DNA of 28,552 bases from Rhizophagus sp. LPA8_4_AMF. Taxonomy: Eukaryota; Glomeromycota; Glomeromycetes; Glomerales; Glomeraceae. The stretch lies in the NCBI GenBank assembly GCA_021464525.1, contig JADRCO010000668.1, forward strand, positions 1 to 28,552, in the 5' to 3' direction. The first letter of the stretch is position 1; the number at the start of each line of letters is the position of its first letter. A program made the position numbers and the translations under genes. Shown here one piece after another: positions 10,031 to 20,969 of this stretch. The notes under the pieces were generated by a model that was given only the letters and a program-made list of their open reading frames with translations, was not told where the DNA came from and made no database searches.

Positions 10031-13000
10031 CATCGGTAGTTCAATAACATTTTAGTAAACAAGATGATCTATTGCTATATTTGTAAACAATAAATCGCCT
10101 TTTTTACTAAAGATATTTATTCATTCACAAATCACAATAATTAACAATAAAGTTTCAAATTTGCCCCTTTGCGTAACTAAGTTATTTAGCCCTATTTCAT
10201 TATATTTTATCCTTGTGCTTTATCAGATTATATTAAAATTTGAAGATTATTCTTTTCCATAAGTTGTAAACTGTTTCATGTAAGAAATATCACTTTTAGC
10301 TATTAATTGATGATATTCAGATAATTCATACGTAAGATAAGCTTACATTCTTAATTTACCCTATAATATGAATAAAACTGTGTACGGTTCAAAAATACTT
10401 AAAATAGGATTTAATAATTATTGAGTAACACATGCACGCATACTTTTTTTCTTCAATAAATAATTTTATGTCTTTACACTTGTCTGCAATCAAAAATGGT
10501 AAAAGCCTGCTTGTAATATTATGAAGGCCAAACACTATCGCTTTTCCATTTTGAAAATGATTATTTTTAACTCATCATGTGACTATGCATAAAATTGTAT
10601 ATTATAACCTTGCTTTAACTACTATCCGGATTACAACCAATTAGATGTGTTGTTGGTAAATACATAATAGGTTCACCATTTCAAACGTGGTCTTATGAAT
10701 TCAACAAAAATTACATACATATATAAAATAAATTACTACTTATATTTCAAAAGTAAAAGGATATTATCTACAGTATGACAATACAATATATTATGTTATC
10801 TACAATTCTCTTTATTTATTAAAGTAAAAAAATTCTGGATTGTTCGACATGCGTTAAAAAGCTCCAATTTTCCAAATTCCCAAAATTAATAATTTTAGAG
10901 CGTTAAACAAGTTTTTCTTCTCATCCACTTTGGCTTTTCAAAAATTGATGATTATTCAATAATAAAATTATTGTATAATAACTGAGATTTATTATGGAAT
11001 TGCACAAACCCGTTATAACGATAAAAATGTTCTACAAAGGCGTTAAAAAGTTAAGCCGATGAATAATAGACAAGTCGATTACTACGCTAATCGATTAAAA
11101 TTTCAGTCACGTGTTCTCCAAACTCAAATTTATGTTTAATAATAAGATTAAATAAATTTAACTTATTAACTTCCCTACTGTTGAATATATGACTAATATG
11201 AGTTAAAAAAAAAAAATAGTGCAATTTGTATCCCAAAAAAAAATCTTAATAATTTTTTTTAATATTAACCGATCAATTATTGTTAAAGGCCCTCGGTTTT
11301 TAATCGGTTAAGGTTTTTTTTGGTCAGTTTCAACTTCTATTATTACAAACTTCAAATTTATAAACTTATATCATAAAAAATAATTTCTCCTTTTAAGTTT
11401 AAATAGTAAAGTAGTACACTAAGAAAGGTTGAATGTCGGTTTCGATATTTTTCATTTTATCATAAAATTTATTTATCCTTCTTGGAAATGTTGTTCAGAA
11501 TTTGTCCGGTTTATATGTAATTATGTATAATTCCGGATATGAAAAAATAGTCTTGCATAGGCTTATATTGAATGACTAGCGTCACTGTGCCACTTCTTGC
11601 AAATAGACAATTATTACATATGCACATTGTCAAAAATTCCAGAACAAAATTAGTAAGTAAAAAATAAAAATCAAATATAATTGTTACGGATTTCAAAAAT
11701 CAGGTGGAATAAGATCGACCGACGAGGCAATCGAGGCATGTGACTTAATTTAATGAAAAGCGCTTATTTTTCCACACTCTAGGTTTCTTTACAATTAAAA
11801 TATAAAAATTCTCAACCGCTCTTTTTACTAATTATATTTGATAATCAAATGTCTATCTATCATAATGATTATCAACTACTCGTAAAGAATGACTATTAAT
11901 ATATCATTTTGTTTAAAGATATTACGACCTTTGGATTAGAAGCGAAGCATGCTGTTATGTAAGTAATTCAATAAGATACGTCACAAGTAATTTAATAAGT
12001 CAAATATTACAAAAATATGATGCTACTTCAAGATAGGAATAAAAAGTTTATTTCACAAAATTAATGATCTTTGTGTGAATAAAATGTTTTAATGTCAAAA
12101 GATATTATACAGTCAATAACTGAATGAAAAGTTCAAAATTATAGAGTGACGATTTATTATTATAATATACGGTAAATGTTATAGAATATATTTACTAACC
12201 TCAATTATATTATTGATATTTAGTCAGTTTATAGCAGTCCAGCTTCGATAGTAGATACAAGATACTACTTTCACCTTCTAAATAAACTTTAGCAAATCAA
12301 GACATTCACGGCAAATAATAAATAATATGAATTAAGATAAACTAAGAATTATATATTCGACTAAAATATTTTTAATATAGACTAAGTGAGATCTTTTTAA
12401 TAGTTGAAATATTGAAATTATGTGAATTTCTCAATTGCAACTTGAATTTATTTATGTAAGTAAAAGGCTTGTTATTTTATTATCGGTGGATATTTTATGA
12501 TTGTTTGTCATGATTTATTTTAAAAAAATAGAAATTCAAACGAATCTATTTTGCAAAATTCAATAATAAAGCTATTTTGTATAGTAATTAAATATCATTA
12601 ATAAATGAATGACGTATAGGCTCAAATACTTATAAGAAACAAAAAATGATATGTGTACGGTATATTGTATTTTAAAGATAAGAATCAAGTTTCTTTAATT
12701 TAATTTTGTAAATAATTTAGTAATTTTCAACATCATCAGTAAACATTCATGAATTTATATTAATTTTCATTCTCGTACTGGAATTATTTAGTTAAATTAG
12801 AAGTTTTTTAGAAAGAATATTCAATCTTCTAATTTTATTAATTTTTACCAGTCACTGGAAATGTCACAAAAATAGAAGGTAAGTTTAATTCATTAATGTT
12901 GGCAAAAAAAAATTTTTGTGGTATAATACTTCACTAAGCATATAATATATGTAAATAATTAAAGTTGGCCAAAATTAATTAAATCGGGTTAAATTTGCAA

Positions 13001-13200
13001 ATCAATAATTCATAATTCTGGCCGAAATTTTGTTAATTCTGGCCAGATTCATAATGCCAGCCTAAATTTTTCTAAAATGAACAAATTTAGAACATATCAG
13101 ATATGTAATAATACATTTATATAATAATCGGCTTTAAATTTTTTAAAAAATTAATCTTATTGACTATTTCTACAATCTTATTAAAAAAAATATTCACATA
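10030..13200. other. Gene-poor AT-rich intergenic DNA
   Basis: No open frame with coding character is visible on either strand. The only notable structures are a short inverted repeat (ttaaccgat / atcggttaa) near 11266-11306, an inverted pair built on ggccaaaattaa / ttaattctggcc near 12965-13045, and homopolymer runs. The 61-codon minus-strand frame at 11511-11696 has no recognisable motif and ordinary intergenic composition. Confidence 0.5.
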
Positions 13201-13249
13201 CTCTTTATTATTCAACTTGGATCTTTGTTTAAAGTTAGTGTATTTTTTA

Positions 13250-13960
13250 TATTAAAAATAAAAGATCAGAAATCAATACTATTACGAATAATGCTAAATA
13301 CTCCATAAGTATTAATCAAATATTCATAAAAAATAATATTTATGTTGAATTATCCTTGCTGTACAATTTTCACTTAATTCACAAGGGCGATTACTTAGAA
13401 CCAAAGTGTCGAAATTACGCCCTGAATTTACAAATCAGGTGTATAAAACATAAACACTAATTGTTCCATATATATTAATTGAAAACTCATGAAAATCAAG
13501 ACGTACGTAGTTTCGACCTTGCTAAACAATTTTCACTTAATTTACAAGGGCGATTTACTTAGGACCAAAGTGCCGAAGTTGCGCTCTGAAGTTATTGATC
13601 GGGTGCAAAAAATTCAAAGATCGAAAATTAGTACTGTTACAATAAATGCCAATTGCATCATGAGTATAAAATGAAAATTCATAAAATTAAGATACAAGTA
13701 GTTTCGACCTTGCTGAGTAATTATCACTTAATTTACAAAGTCAAATTACTTAGATCTAAAGTGCTAAAATTACGCTCTGAAGTTATTGAACGAAATTTAA
13801 AGTTAGTTTTATTATAAAAATTAAAATAATTATGCAACTATTATTTGTAAACTTACAAATTTGGGTTCCAGACAGTTTCGACCTTGCTGTACAATTATCA
13901 CTTAAATTTACTTATAACCAAAGTACCAAAATTACACCCTAAAATTTGTATATATTTCTA
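13250..13960. repeat. Irregular ~175-bp tandem repeat, about four copies
   Basis: A conserved core begins with ccttgct and contains cacttaatttacaaggg, accaaagtgccgaa and a terminal tacgctctgaa. It occurs at 13354, 13517, 13708 and 13882, giving periods of 163, 191 and 174 bp. Copies 2-4 are preceded by agtttcgacc. The spacers are also related: an aaagatc...aaaattcataaaat type segment precedes cores 1 and 3. Core length is about 85 bp, and copy 4 has an internal deletion. A 61-codon plus-strand frame here (13489-13674) spans one unit and is probably chance. Confidence 0.75.
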
Positions 13961-14544
13961 GAATTATTATAATTTTCTATATTTTTATATTTTATGCAAA
14001 AACTATCTGAATAACCACCATTATAAGCTTAGAAAATATTTTTCTGTTCGTAAAATTACATATATTTCTGCTTTTAAATATGAATATTTCTTTATACAGT
14101 ATTTCAACTTGGATCTTGAAAAAAGTGTGTTTTTTAAGTGAGTTTTTTGTGAGATATAAAAAAAAAATTTCTTATTAAAATCGGAAAGCAAGGATAGAAA
14201 TTGATAGAACACATGATAATCTATCAATTTTATAATTTTTTTAGTATAGTACGTTTAAAATTCATGTGTGATCTAATTAATGTTACACGAAATTCGTTTA
14301 ATATGAAAATGGTGACTGTTACATTTTGTTGTTAAAGTCATTGAAAATAAGTTTTAAAAATAATAAATATACTAGTACATGATAATAAATAGCTTATTTT
14401 AATTCTTCATGATAATGAATCCTTAATTAAATATAGTCGTTTATTAAAGCTCTATCTGAAAGTTCATGCAATTATTACCATTTATCAAACGCTCGAAACT
14501 ATATATTAAATAATTATTTTATTAATATTTAAGCAACGGATTTT

Positions 14545-15779
14545 CTAAAATTTGATTAGAGAAAGGATTATTAACTTACTATATAAATCGTCATCATCTT
14601 GAAGCTTTGGTGTTTCATCATTTTGTGACTCTGAAGTCAAATAATTTATCACTCAGAATATGCAAATTAGTATATCACAATTCACAACATAATTTACATA
14701 CCTTTCATTAATTCAATGCCAACATTCATTCTTCTAAATTCATTCAATACTTCATTAATAACTGGTCTTTGTTCAGATTCATGCAACCAACATCTTTTAT
14801 AAAGTTCTTCATATTCTATAGGAGTGCCAGGAATTGCAGTTTCACGAGTACCACCATTAATAGCAAGTCCAAGTACAAATATATTATCACTACCTTTAAA
14901 TGGAGGATATCCACTTGATATTTCCCACATTAATACACCAAAACTATAAATATCTGATGATTTGGCGTATGGAATACTTTGATCAAGAATACGTTTTGGC
15001 TCCATATAAGCAATAATACCAATATTACCAAAATAAATTGTTGATTGTTGATTATTTTGAATTTTTGAAATACCAAAATCTGTTATTTTAGCATTACCAT
15101 CATGAATAACAATATTCTTAGAATGCTAAAAATAAAAGTAAATGACATTTATATCACTAGTTAACACTGTATCTATCAATTCTATCAATTATAAATTGCA
15201 CTTACAAGATCCCTGTGTAATACATCTTCGTTATGTAAGTAATTTAATCCATCTGCGACCTGAAGTGCTAATTTTTTCTTATCATCCCAAGTCAATTTTT
15301 CAAAATTTTCTTTAAGGTAATTTTGAAGGTCTCCACCATTAGCATATTGCATTATAAGATGGTATTCATTTGTTTTTTGATCTAAAGAAAATATATTGTA
15401 ACAACAAACTATTAAAACATTACTAATATAAAAATATATAAATAAAAAAATTACCAAAACTAACGCCTAGGCAACGTATAATTCTATCATTATAATAATC
15501 AAGTCGTAAATGTATTTTTAATTCATGAATAAATGCATCTAATAAATCATACTTTATATTAATTGTTTTAATTAATTTTTTACAAATGACATAATTATTT
15601 GTTTTAGTCCAGATTGCCTTCATAATATGTCCAAATCCTCCTTTGTTAAGAGATTCTACACTTTCTAATTCATTGTAAGGTATAAAATTAACCTTATCAC
15701 ATTTCAGGGCATTTTTGATAGTCAATTCAAATGTTTCAATATCATTTTTTTCTGAACCCTTATTTTTATTTGCTAATGA
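14545..15779 (-). pseudogene. Protein kinase domain, in frame with upstream Sel1 array after a TAA
   Basis: Exons 15779-15455, 15381-15206, 15125-14702 and 14630-14545 join in frame (about 336 codons). They contain every kinase landmark: Gly loop NKGGFGHI, lysine in VICKKL, alpha-C glutamate in FIHELK, HRDLHSKN split by an intron, DFG in ITDFGIS, a degenerate APE (YMEPKR), DIYSFGVLMWEIS, and the distal arginine in SEQRPV. This resembles the TKL/Gad8-like kinases expanded in glomeromycete genomes. The segment has no in-frame ATG before the Gly loop; the first Met is inside it (HIMKAI). Upstream it continues the Sel1 frame, broken only by TAA at 15780-15782. It is therefore the C-terminal half of a Sel1-kinase fusion, now separated by a nonsense codon or a sequence error. 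A 35-nt intron at 14545-14579 would give an alternative C-terminus ending at 14522. Confidence 0.75.
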
Positions 15780-18700
15780 TTATTCATACCAGTAGGATGC
15801 TTTTATATCATCTTTTTCAGTACCAATTCCATTTTCATAACATAGTCCTAAATTATATTGTGCAGATATATTTTCATTTTCAGCTGCTTTTTTATACCAG
15901 TAAAAGGCCCTATTCACATCTTTTTCAATACCAATTCCCTTTTCATAACATAGTCCTAATTTATATTGTGCAGATATATTTTCATTATCAACTGCCTTTT
16001 TATACCAATAAAAAGCTTTATTATCATTCTTTTCAGTACCAATTTCATCTTCATAGCATAGTCCTAGTTTATATTGTGCAGATATATTTTTATTTTCTGC
16101 TGCTTTTTTATACCAATAAAAAGCTTCAGTTTTATCTTTTTCAGTACCAATTCCATTTTCAAAATATAACCCTAGATTATAATATGCTAATTTATTTCCA
16201 CTTTCTGCTGTTTTTTTATACCAGTACAAAGCTTTAGCTCTATCTTTTTCAATGCCTATTCCATTTTCATAACATGCCCCTAAATCATATTGTGCATCTG
16301 TATTTTTATTTTGTGCTGCAATTTTATACCAATAATAACCTTTAACTTCATCTTTTTTAATGCCAATACCATTTTTATAACATAATCCTAAATTATATTG
16401 GGCATTATTATTTTTATTTTCTGCTGTCTTTTGATACCAACAATAGGCTTTAGCTTCATCTTTTTCAGTACCAATTCCATTTTCATAACATAATCCTAAG
16501 TTATTTTGTGCACTAATGTTATTATTTTCTGCTGATTTTTGATACCAATAAAAAGCTTTATCCTCATATTTTTTGGTACCAATTCCATTTTCGTAACATA
16601 ATCCTAAATTATATTGTGCAATTATGTTTCCATTTTCTATCGCCTTTTGATACCAATAAAAAGCATAGTCATTATCTTTTTCAATACCAATACCCTTTTC
16701 ATAACATAATCCTAAGTTATGTTGCGCATTAATGTCATTATTTTCTGCTGCTTTTTGATACCAATAAAATGCTTTTTTCTCATCTTTTTCAGTACCAATC
16801 CCATTCTCATAAAATAATCCTAATCTATATTGTGAACATATATGTTTATTTTTTGCTGCCTTTTTATACCAATAAAAAGCATCATATACATCTTTCTTAG
16901 TGCCAATTCCATTTTCGTAATATTGCCCTAAATTGTATTGCGCTAAATTATTTCCACTTTCTGCTGCTTTATTATACCAATAAAAAGCTTTAGCTCTATC
17001 TTTTTCAATGCCTATTCCATTTTCATAACATGCCCCTAAATCATATTGTGCATCTGTATTTTTATTTTGTGCTGCAATTTTATACCAATAATAACCTTTA
17101 ACTTCATCTTTTTTAATGCCAATACCATTTTTATAACATAATCCTAAATTATATTGGGCATTATTATTTTTATTTTCTGCTGCCTTTTGATACCAACAAT
17201 AGGCTTTAACTTCATCTTTTTCAGTACCAATTCCATTTTCATAACATAATCCTAAATTATGTTGTGCATTAATGTTACTATTTTCTGCTGATTTTTGATA
17301 CCAATAAAATGCTTTATCATCATATTTTTCAGTACCAATTCCATTTTCATAACATAATCCTAAATTATATTGTGCAGTTATATTTCCGTTTTCTATCGCT
17401 TTTTGATACCAATAAAAAGCATAATCATCATCTTTTTCAATACCAATACCCTTTTCATAACATAATCCTAAGTTATGTTGCGCATTAATGTCATTATTTT
17501 CTGCTGCTTTTTGATACCAATAAAATGCTTTTTTCTCATCTTTTTCAGTACCAATCCCATTCTCATAAAATAATCCTAATCTGTATTGTGAATATATATG
17601 TTCGTTTTCTGCTGCTATTTTGTACCAATAAAAAGCATCATCTACATCTTGTTTAGTGCTAATTCCATCTTCGTAATATAGCCCTAAATTATATTGTGCT
17701 AAATTATTTCCATTTTTTGCTGCTTTTTGATACCAACAAAAAGCTTTATTCCCATCTTTTTCAATGCCAATTCCATTTTCATAACATAATCCTAATTTGT
17801 ATTGTGCAGATATATGTTCATTATTTGCTGCTTTTTGATACCAATAAAAAGCTTTATTTATGTCTTCTTTAGTACCAATCCCATTTTCATAACAAAGTCC
17901 CAAATTATATTGTGCAGAGATACTTTCATTTTCGACTGCTATTAGGTACCAATTAAAAGCTTTATCCTCATCTTTTTCCGTGCCAATTCCATTTTCATAG
18001 CATAATCCTAAGTTATAGCATGCTAACATATTTCCATTATTTTCTGCTTTTTGATACCAATAAAAAGCTTTATTCACATCTTTTTCAATGCCAATTCCAT
18101 TTTCATAGCATAATCCTAATTTGTATTGTGCAGATATATGTTCATTATTTGCTGCTTTTTGATACAAATAAAAAGCTTCGGTCACATTTTTTTCGGTACC
18201 AATTCCATTTTCATGGTACAATCCTAAACTGTATTGTGCAATCACATGTTCACTTTCAGCTGCTCTTTGATACCAATGAAAGGCTTTATTCTCGTCTCTT
18301 TCTGTACCAATTCCATTCTCATAACATAATCCTAATTTATATCTTGCGGATGTATGTTCACTATTAGCTGCTTTTTGATACCAATAAAAAGCTTTAATCT
18401 CATTTTTTTCTGTACTAATTCCATTCTCATAATATGATCCTAAATGATATTGTGCAGATACATGTTTATTTTCTGCTGCTTTTTTGTACCAATAAAAGGC
18501 TTTATTCTCATCTCTTTCAGTACCAATTCCGTTTCTATAACAAAATCCTAAATCATATTGTGCAGGTACATATTCATTTTCAGCTGCCTTTCGATACCAA
18601 TAATAGGCTTTTTCCTTATTTTTTTCAGTACCAATTCCATTTTTATAGAATAATCCCAAATTATATTGTGCAGGAATATGCTCATTCTTAGCTGATTTTT

Positions 18701-19154
18701 GATACCAATAAAATGCACTATTCTCATCTTTTTCAGTACCAATTCCATTTTTATAATATAACCCTAAATGATATTGTGCATATTTATTTTCATTTACTGC
18801 TGAATTATAATACCAATAAAAGGCTTTATTCTTGTCTTTTTCTATACCAACTCCATTCTCATAACATAATCCTAAATTATATTGTGCATATTTATGCTCA
18901 TTTTCTGCTGCTTTTTGATACCAATAAAAGGCATTATTCTCATCTTTTTCAGTACCAATTCCATTTTCATAGCAAAATCCTAAGTCATATTGTGCATATT
19001 TATAATCATTTTCTGCTGCTTTTTTGTACCAATAGAAGGCTTTATTCTCATCTTTTTCAGTACTAATTCCATTTTCATAACATAATCCCAAATTATGTTG
19101 TGCATATTTATCTCCATTATTTGCTGCTATTTTTGCTTCTTCTAATAAAGACAT
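15780..19154 (-). CDS. Sel1-repeat (SLR/TPR-like) protein, about 31 repeats
   Basis: A single uninterrupted exon of 1124 aa opens with MSLLEEAKIAANNGD. It is then built almost entirely of 36-residue units of the form AQYNLGLCYENGIGTEKD followed by xKAFYWYQKAAEN, the Sel1-like alpha-helical solenoid. Such proteins act as scaffolds, commonly in ER quality control, chitin synthase regulation or signalling. No signal peptide or membrane segment is seen, so a cytosolic scaffold is inferred. The last unit ends at WYE followed by TAA where a lysine codon would be expected, and the frame then runs into a complete kinase domain. The start was chosen as the first Met of the repeat frame, with aataaaaATG context. 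The plus-strand H/Y/F-rich frames across this region are antisense shadows. Confidence 0.93.
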   Translation of the reverse strand: MSLLEEAKIAANNGDKYAQHNLGLCYENGISTEKDENKAFYWYKKAAENDYKYAQYDLGFCYENGIGTEKDENNAFYWYQKAAENEHKYAQYNLGLCYENGVGIEKDKNKAFYWYYNSAVNENKYAQYHLGLYYKNGIGTEKDENSAFYWYQKSAKNEHIPAQYNLGLFYKNGIGTEKNKEKAYYWYRKAAENEYVPAQYDLGFCYRNGIGTERDENKAFYWYKKAAENKHVSAQYHLGSYYENGISTEKNEIKAFYWYQKAANSEHTSARYKLGLCYENGIGTERDENKAFHWYQRAAESEHVIAQYSLGLYHENGIGTEKNVTEAFYLYQKAANNEHISAQYKLGLCYENGIGIEKDVNKAFYWYQKAENNGNMLACYNLGLCYENGIGTEKDEDKAFNWYLIAVENESISAQYNLGLCYENGIGTKEDINKAFYWYQKAANNEHISAQYKLGLCYENGIGIEKDGNKAFCWYQKAAKNGNNLAQYNLGLYYEDGISTKQDVDDAFYWYKIAAENEHIYSQYRLGLFYENGIGTEKDEKKAFYWYQKAAENNDINAQHNLGLCYEKGIGIEKDDDYAFYWYQKAIENGNITAQYNLGLCYENGIGTEKYDDKAFYWYQKSAENSNINAQHNLGLCYENGIGTEKDEVKAYCWYQKAAENKNNNAQYNLGLCYKNGIGIKKDEVKGYYWYKIAAQNKNTDAQYDLGACYENGIGIEKDRAKAFYWYNKAAESGNNLAQYNLGQYYENGIGTKKDVYDAFYWYKKAAKNKHICSQYRLGLFYENGIGTEKDEKKAFYWYQKAAENNDINAQHNLGLCYEKGIGIEKDNDYAFYWYQKAIENGNIIAQYNLGLCYENGIGTKKYEDKAFYWYQKSAENNNISAQNNLGLCYENGIGTEKDEAKAYCWYQKTAENKNNNAQYNLGLCYKNGIGIKKDEVKGYYWYKIAAQNKNTDAQYDLGACYENGIGIEKDRAKALYWYKKTAESGNKLAYYNLGLYFENGIGTEKDKTEAFYWYKKAAENKNISAQYKLGLCYEDEIGTEKNDNKAFYWYKKAVDNENISAQYKLGLCYEKGIGIEKDVNRAFYWYKKAAENENISAQYNLGLCYENGIGTEKDDIKASYWYE
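16228..17739 (-). repeat. 756-bp tandem duplication within the Sel1 array
   Basis: Blocks of seven Sel1 units (7 x 108 = 756 bp) at about 16228-16983 and 16984-17739 are near-identical. The marker gctttagctc tatctttttc occurs at 16231 and again at 16987, and residue strings such as DEVKGYYWYKIAAQNKNTDA recur exactly. The remaining units are more diverged. This is a recent unequal-exchange expansion layered on the basic 108-bp period. Confidence 0.85.
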
Positions 19155-20640
19155 TTTTATTGAAAAATTGAATTTGCTAAAAAACTAGTAAATTTTTAAG
19201 ATTATATTATATTATATAAGCAGTAGTACAAAAATTCACCTTCTTGCATGATTAATCTGTCTTGCATATATATTGTAATATAATTTAAATTTTCTTAAGT
19301 TTATACTTAAATCTTTCTAATTTCTATACTAAATTATACGTTTAAAACTTCGTATAAAAAATTTTAAATAATCTTCTAATAGGTGCAGGCAGCTTATACA
19401 ATGAAATGTAGTCGTATTTTACTTCTACGTCAATCAGTCAAATACCTATTGTGTAGCACAACGCTTTATTGCAAATGAAATGCAACGTTATAAAGCATGT
19501 TGCAACATTACACAGATTCAAAGATACGCCACATTTAAATGACATCACACATCACAATTTAATGACATCACATAGTAATCAGCAGATCTGAGTAAAAATC
19601 CGCAGTACAAACATTATCAAAGAAAAATTGCCTTCCTCATGCCACTTTCTTTGACCAAAATATGCATGTTTATGTGAATAAACATCTTATTGCTGGCAAG
19701 TTATGTGATTATATGACATGACTTTTTTTATATGACAGTTAATACTAATTAATGCAATTATATTTTCTTTTTTTGTTCAGTTATTCTACATTTTTTTAGA
19801 ATATAATAATAAATAATAGGTTCAGTATAATACTACTGAAGTTCTGTAAATGCTCTGTTTGGTCAGGTTGCAGAATGTTATCTTAAAAACCATCCTGTAC
19901 TTTAAAATATTTGCCTATAGAGCCAAATAAAGAAGGATTATCTCAATTGGACGTGTTGAGAGGCTGTTAATTTATCGAATGGCAACCAAAATTTGATCAA
20001 ATAAAATCAATTAAGCTAATGACATGACCTATTTCTGGCGTATCAGCAGCAGGATTTAGGAATACAGGATGGATGGATAACATATTTAAATTAACAGAAA
20101 AGGTGAGGGATTAGTTAAACTGTAAGCAGAGTAAAAAGATAAATTATGTTGGTATTGGTAATGTAATGTATTGTGTTGGGGATGTTAATTCTTGTCAATG
20201 GAATTGGAAAGATTGTTAAAAAAGGCATTAACAAATAATTTAAAACATTATAATTATGTAAAACGAGTTATTTCAGATGGTAGCAGCCAAAACCTATATT
20301 CTCTTACACCCGTATATCTTGCGTCCAGTACTTCTATGAGTTTCTCAAGTTCTGACAATAGACAAGAAAGTAAACTTCGCTATATTTAAAGAATTCGCAA
20401 CAAAATATGGTTTATCAGTTATCGCCGTTTTTAAAATGGTGTACGCAGTTATATTTGAATAAAAAAAAAAAAAACCTGAACCTGGACGAAACCGGACAAA
20501 AAACGGACAAATACGGATGAAACCGGTCGAATATTGATTGATATTCGAATATAAAATTAATCACAAATAGACCACCCACAACGGCCACAACCATTTTGAA
20601 AACGACGATAATCCAAGTACAATTAATATTATATCTAATC
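19155..20640. other. Intergenic region upstream of the Sel1 gene
   Basis: The 5' side of the Sel1 gene lies at 19155-19260 and includes a TATA-rich tract (attatattatattatataag near 19203). Further right are short coding-like plus-strand fragments at 19590-19720 and 20030-20110, and a 65-codon frame at 20192-20389. None forms a convincing gene. A ggttcg-like ccggac repeat (several cggac/cggat units) lies at 20485-20530. Nothing else is recognised. Confidence 0.35.
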
Positions 20641-20649
20641 TATCACTAA

Positions 20650-20815
20650 TTTTTCAGCACATTTTCAGTCCAAGAAAAAAAATGTTTTTTATCATACATA
20701 ATCATGTCGGGTCAAGAAAATAGCACAAGGAGGGTCACAAAGGTAATTTTTTGCCGGTCGTGGTATACAAAACGAAAATGTTCTTTTCTTGGCCTGAAAT
20801 GCGAAAACATTAATG
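20650..20815. repeat. Imperfect long inverted repeat (foldback)
   Basis: The segment catttt cagtccaagaaa around 20660-20695 pairs with the reverse complement of 20772-20806 (catttcaggccaagaaaag) at roughly 24 of 28 positions. Weaker pairing continues inward (catgtcggg against cgaccggc) towards a central gap of a few dozen bases. It could be a degenerate foldback element or a transcribed hairpin. The coordinates of the arms are approximate. Confidence 0.4.
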
Positions 20816-20969
20816 CACTGTTGTTTTTTTTACAAGAGTATAGCAGCAGATAGACAAAAACTCAAAAAGAATTTTTTTACAGTACATTAGGACTCTGAAA
20901 TTTACGATCAAGTTTGCGTACGACCTGCCAAAAAAAAAAAATTTATGGATACTGACCGAAATTGGTAGG

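Noticed and set aside
11511..11696. Minus-strand 61-codon frame
   Set aside because: No motif, no splice context and no composition difference from surrounding intergenic DNA.
14021..14227. Minus-strand 68-codon frame
   Set aside because: Low-complexity F/Y/K/S-rich sequence in AT-rich DNA with no neighbours in phase.
14522..14544. Final kinase micro-exon after a 35-nt intron
   Set aside because: An intron this short is well below the 71-101 nt seen elsewhere in the window; unspliced reading gives a stop at 14545-14547 instead. Kept only as an alternative.
15700..15783. A tiny intron removing the TAA between Sel1 and kinase
   Set aside because: The only donor-like site (TG|GTATGA) is phase 2, the available acceptors are phase 0 or 1, and the intron would be about 30 nt or less.
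15731..19066. Several plus-strand H/Y/F-rich frames (85-168 codons)
   Set aside because: They are periodic antisense shadows of the 108-bp Sel1 units.
15780..19154. CRISPR-like or satellite periodic repeat
   Set aside because: The 108-bp period is codon-based (36 residues), open throughout and matches Sel1 repeats; there are no unique spacers.
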